In this document: positions 1 through 7,701 of the stretch, one piece after another
Numbering within the stretch: the stretch's first letter is position 1
How the letters are laid out: every line of letters begins with the position of its first letter
NCBI RefSeq assembly: GCF_008364765.1
Contig: NZ_VTUY01000006.1
Span: 1-64,000, forward strand
Length of the DNA stretch: 64,000 nt
Reading direction: 5' to 3'
Origin: Bacillus sp. CH30_1T
GTDB taxonomy: Bacteria > Bacillota > Bacilli > Bacillales > Bacillaceae_B
Notes under the pieces: model-generated
Database searches by the model: none
What the model saw: only the letters and a program-made list of their open reading frames with translations
What the model was told of the DNA's origin: nothing
Program-made: the position numbers and the translations under genes

Positions 1-442
<442 letters not shown>

Positions 443-546
443 CAAAGAGTCATTTATGAAATGAACAACAATTGGTCGGTATTCGGCTTTCTTGACATCA
501 ATTCTTTATCTAGTTTTGAAGGAACAACCCTTCAATTGAATATTCG

Positions 547-663
<117 letters not shown>

Positions 664-673
664 AAATGTGAAG

Positions 674-707
674 AAAGAGTAGCTCTTAGGAGTTACTCTT
701 TTTTTTG
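674..707 (+). terminator. rRNA operon intrinsic terminator
   Basis: Stem AAAGAGTA (674-681) pairs with TACTCTTT (694-701) and runs into a T tract. It lies just after 5S and closes the rRNA operon. Confidence 0.85.
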
Positions 708-756
708 TTATTTGTTTTACAGACAAATTTCTCCCTGCCTGCTACATTCGGAGAAG

Positions 757-785
757 TTGACTTCCTCATCTATAAGTTCTACGAT
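757..785 (+). promoter_or_regulatory. Possible promoter of the recombinase gene
   Basis: TTGACT (757-762) and TACGAT (780-785) are separated by 17 bp. The -10 is a poor match to TATAAT, so this is a tentative sigma-A promoter about 40 bp ahead of the recombinase start. Confidence 0.35.
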
Positions 786-823
786 AATAGTAAACAGAGG
801 TTTGATTCGAAAGGGTGGTACTC

Positions 824-1663
824 TTGCAAGGATCTTCTAGTACTACAATTGATCAGTTTTTAACATGGCTTGAACATGAAGGGAAATCATCAAATACCAT
901 CTCGACTTACCAACAGGAACTTAAGAAATATGAGAAATGGCTTCAGGATCATAATCAGGAACTTGTAGATATTAATCAGAAACATGTTCAGAAATATATC
1001 GTATTTTTAGAGCAAAAGGGAAAGAGTCCGATCACGACGGATAAGGTTTTTGGTGTGATCCGAACCTTTGCTAAATATTTAAAGAGACCTGACATTACGT
1101 TTGATATAAAGATCAAACAGGGAAATAAAAAGGATGAAATCGAAACACTTTCTAAGGAAGATTGTGAGGAACTTTTATCTGAAGTAAGAGAAAGTGAAAA
1201 TGAACGAAACATAGCGATTGTTTATATGTTGCTTCATACGGGTATTCGGGTTTCAGAGCTCTGCGCCCTGAATATATCTGATATTGATTTTAGAACAAAA
1301 CAGGTAAACGTTTTGGATACTCATGGAGATAGAAGGATCATTCCTATGTCTGAAGAATTGATAGAGTATCTTTCTTTCTATATGGGTGCTATTCAACCAA
1401 AGGAAGCGGTGTTTGTTTCAAGAAACAATGAGCGTTTAACCGAGCGATCGGTGCAATATATGCTTAAGAAGTTTCATATTAATGCTCAAAAGCTTCGTCA
1501 TACATTTTGTCAGCATCTTATCGATCAAGGTGCCAGCCTTGAAGTGGTATCTAAGTTGGCGGGACATAGGGACATAAATGTAACGAAAAGGTATGCGAAG
1601 TCGCGCGTTCCTGAAACTGAATTTGAGAATGCGATTCGACGAACTTTTTCGAAGGATTCATAA
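824..1663 (+). CDS. Tyrosine recombinase/integrase family protein (atypical catalytic set)
   Basis: 279 aa with an N-terminal SAM-like core-binding domain (about 1-85) and a C-terminal tyrosine recombinase catalytic domain (about 100-279). Visible catalytic positions are R142 (HTGIRVSEL), R225 (KLRHTF), H248 (AGHRDINVT) and the nucleophile Y257 (KRYAKS). The usual histidine of HxxR is Q222 here, which may reduce activity. The start is TTG 824, because the purine-rich AAAGGGTGGT at 811-820 is a near-perfect ribosome binding site; the in-frame GTG at 815 lies inside it. No excisionase, att repeat or phage gene is visible nearby, so a phage integrase role is not supported. It stands right after the rRNA operon. 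Substrate site unknown. Confidence 0.85.
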   Translation: MQGSSSTTIDQFLTWLEHEGKSSNTISTYQQELKKYEKWLQDHNQELVDINQKHVQKYIVFLEQKGKSPITTDKVFGVIRTFAKYLKRPDITFDIKIKQGNKKDEIETLSKEDCEELLSEVRESENERNIAIVYMLLHTGIRVSELCALNISDIDFRTKQVNVLDTHGDRRIIPMSEELIEYLSFYMGAIQPKEAVFVSRNNERLTERSVQYMLKKFHINAQKLRHTFCQHLIDQGASLEVVSKLAGHRDINVTKRYAKSRVPETEFENAIRRTFSKDS

Positions 1664-1695
1664 AGTGTATTATGAAATGGATTGAGGTGAGGATG

Positions 1696-1896
1696 ATGAG
1701 TAAGGATGAATTAGCAAATAGAAGATGGATGGCCATACCAGGTCACATACGCAAGAAACTCGAGGGAAATGTCTTTTGTCGAAACTGTGGAGTGACTACA
1801 ATCATTGATTATATTGTGGGTTCTGAAAACCATAAAACCGTGTTGGAAGGCAGATGTGAGAAGTGTGGAGCAGCCGTAGCCAGGTTAATTGATTAA
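1696..1896 (+). CDS. Small zinc-ribbon protein, function unknown
   Basis: 66 aa with two CxxC knuckles (FCRNCG and RCEKCG) about 25 residues apart, which points to one structural zinc ribbon. I do not recognise a named family. The start is ATG 1696, preceded by GAGGTGAGG (1684-1692); the upstream in-frame ATG at 1672 has no ribosome binding site and ATG 1693 is too close. It lies about 30 bp after the recombinase and could be cotranscribed with it; a terminator follows. Confidence 0.7.
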   Translation: MSKDELANRRWMAIPGHIRKKLEGNVFCRNCGVTTIIDYIVGSENHKTVLEGRCEKCGAAVARLID

Positions 1897-1906
1897 TGAA
1901 TGGTAG

Positions 1907-1943
1907 AACCTCTTTATCAGAAAAGTGATAGAGGGGTTTTTTT
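1907..1943 (+). terminator. Intrinsic terminator
   Basis: AACCTCTTTATCA pairs with GTGATAGAGGGGTT around a short A-rich loop, followed by seven T. It closes the recombinase/zinc-ribbon unit. Confidence 0.85.
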
Positions 1944-2171
1944 GAAATAGCTGAAAAAGTGATCTTGAATAATGATAACTTAGCTTTCATACTCTCCCCC
2001 CTTAATCAGACCCACAGATTTAGAAGTGCCATGAATATATTATTATTCATGCGTCAATCCTCATTTATTTTGTCGGAACTTTTGGGACGGTCATCTACAT
2101 AGATATACAAAATATGTAAGATTCCTTCTGTATCATAGAGTTACAAATTGATAGATTATGGGGGAGTCAAG

Positions 2172-3002
2172 GTGAAAAAGTTTCTGCTAATCATTCTAAC
2201 CATTATGACGATTTCAACAGTAATAGGGGGGAAGTACCACTGGAATCAAAAGGTCAGTGCCGTTCAGGCGAAGCTAACTCAAGAGAAGAATGATGGAGGT
2301 AGTGTTGAAGGAAAGAGTTCTATAGAGGGAAAGCAAGTGGAAGAAAAGCCAGACAAAAATATATTGGTAAAGCTTGATAAGGTCAATTTCTTACCGAAGG
2401 ATCTGCAGCCTACCTTTCAAAGGGCTATAGAAGAGAGGCGTCCTGTACACCTTATGATCACCGGCTCTTCCTCCACATCAAAAAAGAATGAAGCATGGCC
2501 ACGGTTACTGGAAAGGAATTTACTCGATGTATATGGGGATTCGTTAATCCATGTAACGATTAAGGAAATAAGCGGCAAAACATTGCAACAGGTGGTTGAA
2601 GAGAATATACATAAAGAATTGGTGAATATGAAGCCCGACATTCTTTTGCTGGAACCTTTTTTACTCTATGACAATGGAGAAATCAAAATGTCTGAAAGAC
2701 TGAAAAACATTTCAAAGATTATAAAATCTTTCAAAAAAGCGAATCCAGACCTGATCATCTTGATCCAGCCTGCAAATCCTATTTATGGAGCCACTTACTA
2801 TCCGCATGAAGAAAACGATTTAGAACGTTATACTAAACAAAATAACTATATTTATTTGGATCATTGGAAGGCATGGCCAGATTTTAATAAGAAAGTGATT
2901 GAAGATTTTCTTACTGAAGGAAATGTACCAAATGAGAAAGGGAATGAAACTTGGGCTGAGTACTTGAAGGAGTATTTTGTAAGGGATGGCAGAAAAGAGT
3001 AG
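2172..3002 (+). CDS. Membrane-anchored or secreted SGNH/GDSL-like protein
   Basis: 276 aa. Residues 1-24 are a signal peptide or anchor (KK followed by a hydrophobic stretch), then a charged linker (about 30-65) and an SGNH-like alpha/beta domain. MITGSSST near residue 97 occupies the place of the GDS block, and the segment KPDILLLEPFLLYDN resembles block III. The terminal DxxH box is not clear, so activity is uncertain. The GTG start at 2172 has GGGGGAG at 2159-2165; the upstream ATG 2148 lacks one. Related proteins in Bacillaceae occur near surface-polysaccharide genes, consistent with the sugar-nucleotide genes downstream, but the substrate is not known. Confidence 0.65.
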   Translation: MKKFLLIILTIMTISTVIGGKYHWNQKVSAVQAKLTQEKNDGGSVEGKSSIEGKQVEEKPDKNILVKLDKVNFLPKDLQPTFQRAIEERRPVHLMITGSSSTSKKNEAWPRLLERNLLDVYGDSLIHVTIKEISGKTLQQVVEENIHKELVNMKPDILLLEPFLLYDNGEIKMSERLKNISKIIKSFKKANPDLIILIQPANPIYGATYYPHEENDLERYTKQNNYIYLDHWKAWPDFNKKVIEDFLTEGNVPNEKGNETWAEYLKEYFVRDGRKE

Positions 3003-3030
3003 TCATAGGATAAATTCCATAGAGTTGATG

Positions 3031-3057
3031 AGTCCTCATAGAGCTGAGGGCTTTTTT
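3031..3057 (+). terminator. Intrinsic terminator
   Basis: AGTCCTCA (3031-3038) pairs with TGAGGGCT (3045-3052) and is followed by TTTTT. Ends the SGNH-like gene. Confidence 0.8.
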
Positions 3058-3074
3058 AGATAAAATACACCTTT

Positions 3075-3200
3075 TTAGGCTGTGAATTTAGATTCATGAA
3101 ATTTTAGTTTATGTTTGAGCTGTTCCTTCATTTTTTCATCTAGACAACTTTGTATAAGAGAGAAGTAATAAGTAGCAAGAAGCTTATGAATGATTTTCAT
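3075..3200 (-). CDS. Candidate 41-aa small protein, unknown function
   Basis: A minus-strand frame of 41 codons from ATG 3200 to TAA 3075, with GGGGG six bases ahead of the start. The peptide has a Leu/Tyr-rich helix (KLLATYYFSLIQ), a short break with Cys and Asp, and a second basic helix (EKMKEQLKHKLKFHES). A helix-turn-helix hairpin of this size recalls small regulatory proteins such as Sda, but I cannot align it convincingly. It lies in an otherwise empty interval and is not a shadow of another gene. Function unassigned. Confidence 0.45.
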   Translation of the reverse strand: MKIIHKLLATYYFSLIQSCLDEKMKEQLKHKLKFHESKFTA

Positions 3201-3467
3201 AACGTACCCCCATTGCTTTGTAATTCGTATTCATTGATCCTATTTGTGTGTATTCTTATTTTCTACTAGATACCGCTCAAAATATATAGGGAATCATATG
3301 TATCTTTCTTACAAAATTCGCCGTCCTTTTCGTTGGAATGATTAGGAAATGAAGTCTAACTATTTCTATTGGATTATTCATAAGTTGTCATTAGGGAATA
3401 GAATGGGAGGATGGTAATGAAACATGGGGTTACAGTTGTCACAAAATGTCGAGGAAGACTAACGATT

Positions 3468-3541
3468 TAATCAAACGTTTGTTTAAAGGAACCAGCATCA
3501 CTGATATATGAGTGAATCTGGTTAAACGAATGTTTAATGAA
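3468..3541. repeat. Compound inverted repeat with operator-like palindromes
   Basis: A hairpin AACCAG-CA-TCACT ... AGTGA-AT-CTGGTT (3490-3523) is flanked by two palindromic blocks: TCAAACGTTTGTTTAA (3471-3486) and TTAAACGAATGTTTAA (3522-3537). The second has perfect TTAAAC/GTTTAA arms. Such 16-bp sites resemble TetR-type operators. It stands about 60-130 bp ahead of the 26-codon ORF at 3601. Confidence 0.5.
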
Positions 3542-3600
3542 TTTTGGAACGAAAATCTTCATATAAAAATATATTCACAAATTGTGCAAGGAGGGCCACA

Positions 3601-3681
3601 ATGAGAAAAAGTAAGCAGGCCAAGCTGATTACCTTAAAATTCAAAGTTTTGGTTTGTTCATTTATGAAGAGTGGTATGTGA
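3601..3681 (+). CDS. Candidate 26-aa basic peptide (leader or gene remnant)
   Basis: ATG 3601 is preceded at 3589-3597 by AAGGAGGGCC, one of the strongest ribosome binding sites in the region, and the frame stops after 26 codons. The peptide is Lys-rich (MRKSKQAKLITLKFKVLV...). It may be a leader peptide for the acetyltransferase gene 107 bp downstream, or the surviving start of a decayed gene. Nothing else is seen at 3201-3600 except the inverted repeat. Confidence 0.35.
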   Translation: MRKSKQAKLITLKFKVLVCSFMKSGM

Positions 3682-3787
3682 ACAATGGTTGTAATCGAAA
3701 ATTTACAAAAGCCTAAACTCCTTGAATCAATCTATTAACATCTCTCTAGTAAACTACAGAAAAAGAACCCAGTAGAGGGAGAGATCA

Positions 3788-4336
3788 ATGTTTACATTAA
3801 TTAAGTCTGATTACAAGGCGTATGGGTTATCATTTAAGGGATTGATCATGAGTGTGTTCAATTTTTCTACTTTTTGGCTGGTAGTACTTTATCGAATGTC
3901 ACATTATTTGTATAAGAAGAGGATTCCCATTTTGCCTCGCATACTCAGGTCTATAGGAATTATTTTCTACGGAGCAGAAATTTCTCAAGGAGCTGAGATT
4001 GGACCAGGTTTCAGAATTGCTCATTCAGTTGGAGTGGTAATCGGGACCAACGTGAAGGCAGGTGCACATTTGGAAGTATTTCAAAATGTGACGATAGGTG
4101 GAAGAGATCAAGAACGCAATGGACAGATCAAACCTATCATTGGTGATAATGTGACGATTTTTACCGGTGCTGTGGTTGCGGGGCCAGTTACCATTGGCCA
4201 TAATGTGTCGGTGGGGGCGAATGCCGTTGTAACGGAGGATATTGCTTCCAACCTGGTGGTAGCAGGAGTTCCGGCAAAGCCTGTTGGGGAGGTACGTATC
4301 CCTCATTCGTTAAGGAGTATGAATCGTGTCATTTAA
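3788..4336 (+). CDS. Serine acetyltransferase-like hexapeptide O-acetyltransferase
   Basis: 182 aa of the left-handed beta-helix (hexapeptide) transferase superfamily, closest in layout to serine O-acetyltransferases: a short N-terminal helical part (1-60), then hexapeptide turns (GAEISQGAEIGPGFRIAHS, VVIGTNVKAGAHLEVFQNVTIGG, NVTIFTGAVVAGPVTIGHN, VSVGANAVVTEDI). It has the active-site His in IAHSVG and the conserved tail VVAGVPAKPVG. It lacks the long N-terminal domain of CysE. Such short forms are often found in exopolysaccharide clusters, where they acetylate sugars. ATG 3788 has GAGGGAGAG upstream. It converges with ugd and shares its terminator. Confidence 0.75.
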   Translation: MFTLIKSDYKAYGLSFKGLIMSVFNFSTFWLVVLYRMSHYLYKKRIPILPRILRSIGIIFYGAEISQGAEIGPGFRIAHSVGVVIGTNVKAGAHLEVFQNVTIGGRDQERNGQIKPIIGDNVTIFTGAVVAGPVTIGHNVSVGANAVVTEDIASNLVVAGVPAKPVGEVRIPHSLRSMNRVI

Positions 4337-4350
4337 TTCAGTTCTATTTA

Positions 4351-4389
4351 AGAAAGCCTTCTCCCAGGAGAGAAGGCTTTCTTTTTTTA
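4351..4389. terminator. Bidirectional terminator
   Basis: AGAAAGCCTTCTC pairs perfectly with GAGAAGGCTTTCT and has T-rich tails on both strands. It separates the convergent acetyltransferase and ugd genes. Confidence 0.9.
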
Positions 4390-5721
4390 CACATTTTCCT
4401 TTTCGATACAATGATTCATTACAGCAGGTCTTCCGATTGAATAATAGTTCATTGCTGTCTTCTTCGCTTCGTGAAGAGAGAAGCAATTGCGTCCATCGAA
4501 CAGATTCGGGGTTTTCATTAGTTTTGCAATGGTTGAAAGTCTTAAGACTTTAAATTCTTCCCACTCGGTTGCAATGAACAGCATTTCTTGATCTTCAATC
4601 GCAGCAAAGCAATCTTCAGAGTAAGAAACGGTATTACCTAATAGAAGTTTTACTTTATCTTGAGAAACAGGGTCATATACTGTGACTCGAACTCCAGCTT
4701 TCAACAGGGCACTTATGATTTCTATGGAGGCTGCTTCACGAATATCATCTGTATTCGGTTTGAAGGAAAGCCCGAGTATTCCGGCTTTTTTTCCTTTGAT
4801 ATCTTTCATATGCTCTTTGGCGAGTTCGACGAGTTTTACCTGTTGTTTTGCGTTGACGTGAATGACCGATTCGAGTAAGTCGAATTTGTGCTGAAGATTT
4901 CCTGCCATTTGAACAAGGGCACTGGTGTCTTTCGGAAAACAGGATCCCCCATAACCGATTCCGGCATTCAGAAATTGGTGACCTATGCGTTGATCCATGC
5001 CCATCCCTTTTGCTACATCTTCTACGTTTGCGCCAAGTTTCTCACAGAGATTCGCAATTTCATTAATAAAGCTGATTTTTGTGGCCAAAAAGGCATTGGA
5101 GGAGTATTTTATCATTTCAGCACTTTCGATAGAAGTTTGGAGAATCGGCACCCCGAATGGCTTGAGCATTTCTTGAAGTTTCGCTGCTACCTTATTATCC
5201 TCGGTTCCAAGCACGATTCGATCTCCGTTAAAGGTATCGTGTACCCCTGAGCCTTCCCGGAGAAATTCTGGATTGGACGCAATCATGACACGCGTATTTT
5301 GTTTCAAATGATTTGTTACCCATTTTTTTATCTTTCTATTTGTCCCTACAGGAACCGTGCTTTTAGTGACAATAATGGCATCCTCGTTTTGAACAAATGA
5401 ACCTATTTTTTCGGCGACCTCTTGAATAGCAGACAGATCGGCAGAGCCGTCATTATTGGAGGGAGTCCCTACGGCGATGATGATCACTTGAGCTTCATTA
5501 CAAGCGGTTCTGTAGCATGTTGTAAAGGAAATGGTTTTATTCACTAGATTTTGTTGCAAAATGGCTTCCAGACCAGGTTCATAAATCGGTGAAATACCTT
5601 GATTCAACTGATCAATTTTTTCATGGTCGATATCGAGGCACGTCACGTGATGCCCAATATTCGCAAGACAAGCTCCTGTCACCAGTCCAACATATCCAAC
5701 ACCGATTACGGAAATTCTCAT
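4387..5721 (-). CDS. ugd: UDP-glucose 6-dehydrogenase
   Basis: 444 aa. Oxidises UDP-glucose to UDP-glucuronate with two NAD+, supplying acidic surface polysaccharides (TuaD/YwqF family). N-terminal NAD fold with GxGYVG (VIGVGYVGLVTGACLA, residues 5-20). The catalytic Cys lies in GYGGSCFPKDT near residue 259, and the C-terminal UDP-binding domain contains GLSFKPNTDDIREA. The length is normal. It follows gtaB by 11 bp between stop codon and start codon on the same strand, so the two form an operon that makes the substrate and then oxidises it. Confidence 0.95.
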   Translation of the reverse strand: MRISVIGVGYVGLVTGACLANIGHHVTCLDIDHEKIDQLNQGISPIYEPGLEAILQQNLVNKTISFTTCYRTACNEAQVIIIAVGTPSNNDGSADLSAIQEVAEKIGSFVQNEDAIIVTKSTVPVGTNRKIKKWVTNHLKQNTRVMIASNPEFLREGSGVHDTFNGDRIVLGTEDNKVAAKLQEMLKPFGVPILQTSIESAEMIKYSSNAFLATKISFINEIANLCEKLGANVEDVAKGMGMDQRIGHQFLNAGIGYGGSCFPKDTSALVQMAGNLQHKFDLLESVIHVNAKQQVKLVELAKEHMKDIKGKKAGILGLSFKPNTDDIREAASIEIISALLKAGVRVTVYDPVSQDKVKLLLGNTVSYSEDCFAAIEDQEMLFIATEWEEFKVLRLSTIAKLMKTPNLFDGRNCFSLHEAKKTAMNYYSIGRPAVMNHCIEKENV

Positions 5722-5732
5722 CGTCTCACTCC

Positions 5733-6644
5733 TTATTTATTCAGTAGTTCTTTAAGATATTGAGCTACGTCCTGTTGGAGTTCAGGTCTTTTCATGGCAA
5801 ATTCAATGGTTGCTTTGATGAATCCTAGTTTATCGCCTATATCATATCGATGTCCTTCAAATGATTTTGCATAAATAGGTAATTCCTGACTGTAATAGTT
5901 GAGGGCATCTGTCAGCTGGTATTCTCCACCTGCACCTACTTTCACCTGTTCTAAATATGGAAAAATATCAGGAGTCAGAATATATCTTCCCATGATCGCT
6001 AAATGGGAAGGAGCGTTATCTTGATGCGGTTTTTCAACCAGTCCGGCAATGGGATATGTGGACTGATCCGCCCCTCCGGTTATAGAAGGCCTTACAATGC
6101 CATACTTTGATACATCATCTGGGTTCACTTCTTTTACCCCGAGAACCGGTACTTGATGATGTTCGAATGCTTGAATCAATTGCTGCAGGCATGGAATATC
6201 TGAATCGATCACATCGTCCCCTAACATAACAGCGAAAGGATCATCCCCTATAAAGGCACGGGCACATAGTATGGCATGCCCTAATCCTAGGGGTTCCTTC
6301 TGTCTGATATAATGAATGTTTGCGAGATTTGCAATCGATTGCACTTCTTCTAATGCACTCCATTTTTGTTTTTTCTCCAAAGTGGATTCTAGCTCGTAGG
6401 ATTTATCAAAATGATCTTCAATACTCCGCTTTCCTCTTCCGGTAATAATGATAATATCCGTAATTCCCGATTGAACGGCCTCTTCAATAATATATTGGAT
6501 GGCAGGTTTATCGACAATAGGAAGCATTTCCTTCGGTTGAGCTTTCGTCGCCGGAAGGAATCTTGTTCCTAATCCCGCGGCGGGAATGATGACCTTTTTT
6601 ACCTTATGTTGTTGCTGGTTGTTAGATAAAGATGAATCCTTCAT
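5733..6644 (-). CDS. gtaB: UTP-glucose-1-phosphate uridylyltransferase
   Basis: 303 aa. Makes UDP-glucose from UTP and glucose 1-phosphate. It has the nucleotidyltransferase signature PAAGLGTRFLPATKAQPKEM near residue 20, the VEKP block (GLVEKPHQD), and GGEYQLTDAL, all typical of GalU/GtaB. The start is ATG 6644 because GGAGG lies eight bases upstream; the longer frame from 6668 has no ribosome binding site. The gene leads the gtaB-ugd operon. UDP-glucose also feeds teichoic acid glucosylation and glycolipid anchors. Confidence 0.95.
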   Translation of the reverse strand: MKDSSLSNNQQQHKVKKVIIPAAGLGTRFLPATKAQPKEMLPIVDKPAIQYIIEEAVQSGITDIIIITGRGKRSIEDHFDKSYELESTLEKKQKWSALEEVQSIANLANIHYIRQKEPLGLGHAILCARAFIGDDPFAVMLGDDVIDSDIPCLQQLIQAFEHHQVPVLGVKEVNPDDVSKYGIVRPSITGGADQSTYPIAGLVEKPHQDNAPSHLAIMGRYILTPDIFPYLEQVKVGAGGEYQLTDALNYYSQELPIYAKSFEGHRYDIGDKLGFIKATIEFAMKRPELQQDVAQYLKELLNK

Positions 6645-6828
6645 TCTATCAGCCTCCAATATGTACATGTTTCATATTTTATCAGAATGTATGCTCATAT
6701 ATGATTAAGGATGTAGAAATTTACGCAGGTTTAACAATAAGAAAATAAATGAGCTCCCGTTCTTAATAAAGATTAAATTTTTCTTGATAAAAAACAAAAG
6801 ATTAAGAAATAGGAAGATAATTCGAGAT

Positions 6829-6932
6829 AAAGAACAATAATTGTTCTTTTTAATGGTAAATTGACTATATTTAACCATTTTCAAGCTGGGTATTCTGTCA
6901 TATACTTCAATTGTAAGTTCGTTAAAAAGAAC
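6829..6932 (+). promoter_or_regulatory. SinR-type operator region of the matrix operon
   Basis: AAAGAAC (6829-6835) and GTTCTTT (6843-6849) form a perfect palindrome with a 7-bp AATAATT centre. A third AAAGAAC is at 6926-6932. The SinR recognition motif in B. subtilis is GTTCTYT, so these are strong candidates for SinR control of the genes that follow. A possible -10 TATACT lies at 6901-6906. SinR itself is not in the window. The remaining 6645-6828 interval shows no gene. Confidence 0.65.
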
Positions 6933-6980
6933 AAAACCTTATAAACGGACTATATATTTGAAAACGAGGAGGAATTTTGG

Positions 6981-7577
6981 ATGGGTATTAAACAAAAGTT
7001 AGGTTTGGGTGTAGCTTCAGCGGTTCTAGGTGTATCACTGATTGGTGGGGGTACATATGCGTATTTTAGTGACACAGCTGAAACTTCTGGTACGTTTGCA
7101 TCAGGGACAATTGAATTAAATGCTAATCCAACTACGATCATAGATGTCCATAACATTAAACCGGGTGATACAATGCTTCGCTCATTTGAACTGAAAAATG
7201 ATGGTACGCTTGACATCGCTTCTCTTAGTTTAGCAACTTCTTACACTGTAAATGATGTGAAAGGAGATAACGATGGTGCAGATTTCGGAAAGCATATCCG
7301 AGTTAACTTCCTAGTAAATGCTGATAAATTAAGTGTACCTATCTTTTCAACAACTCTTCAAGAGCTTCAAGGTATGTCACCTGATGTCATTCAAGGAAGT
7401 ATCTTTAGTGGCTGGTTAGCAGAAAGAGGAGGGAAATTAAAAGCAGGGACTTCTGATACCCTCTTTGTACAGTATGAATTTGTAGAAAATGATAAAGACC
7501 AAAATATATTCCAAGGCGACACTTTAGAACTTGAATGGACATTCGAGGGTAAACAAGGCAGAGGGGAAGCCAAGTAA
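6981..7577 (+). CDS. TasA/camelysin-family matrix fiber protein
   Basis: 198 aa. A secreted structural protein of the TasA/CalY (camelysin) family, which forms extracellular fibers in biofilms. The signal peptide (about 1-27) ends in the family's typical AYFSDTAETSG context, followed by GTIELNANPTT and NIKPGDTMLRSFELKNDGTLDIASL, a beta-rich TasA core. GAGGAGG precedes ATG 6981. It is first in an operon with tapA, sipW and an LPXTG gene; in B. subtilis tasA is last. SipW would cleave this precursor. Two large hairpins follow the stop codon and may raise its transcript level relative to tapA. Whether it is functionally TasA or CalY cannot be decided by eye. Confidence 0.88.
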   Translation: MGIKQKLGLGVASAVLGVSLIGGGTYAYFSDTAETSGTFASGTIELNANPTTIIDVHNIKPGDTMLRSFELKNDGTLDIASLSLATSYTVNDVKGDNDGADFGKHIRVNFLVNADKLSVPIFSTTLQELQGMSPDVIQGSIFSGWLAERGGKLKAGTSDTLFVQYEFVENDKDQNIFQGDTLELEWTFEGKQGRGEAK

Positions 7578-7589
7578 GAGTAAATCAGG

Positions 7590-7611
7590 AAAGGTGGGGC
7601 CACCCACCTTT
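7590..7611 (+). repeat. mRNA hairpin after the TasA-like gene
   Basis: AAAGGTGGG (7590-7598) pairs perfectly with CCCACCTTT (7603-7611). No T tract follows, so it is more likely an mRNA-stabilising or attenuating stem than a full terminator. Confidence 0.6.
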
Positions 7612-7631
7612 CTTACATACTATCAAACTCT

Positions 7632-7680
7632 TAATCCTGTTCAGGTTTTATAAATGGGTTATGCAACCTGAACAGGATTA
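7632..7680 (+). repeat. Perfect 16-bp inverted repeat in the tasA-tapA spacer
   Basis: TAATCCTGTTCAGGTT (7632-7647) is exactly complementary to 7665-7680, with a 17-nt loop. It ends about 15 bp before the tapA ribosome binding site and is followed by C-rich, not T-rich, sequence. Likely an RNA structure controlling tapA relative to the fiber gene. Confidence 0.7.
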
Positions 7681-7701
7681 ACCCACCCCCCACCAAAGGA
7701 A

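Noticed and set aside
824..3002. Prophage or integrative element from the tyrosine recombinase
   Set aside because: No excisionase, capsid, replication or direct-repeat att sites are visible and the next genes are housekeeping-like.
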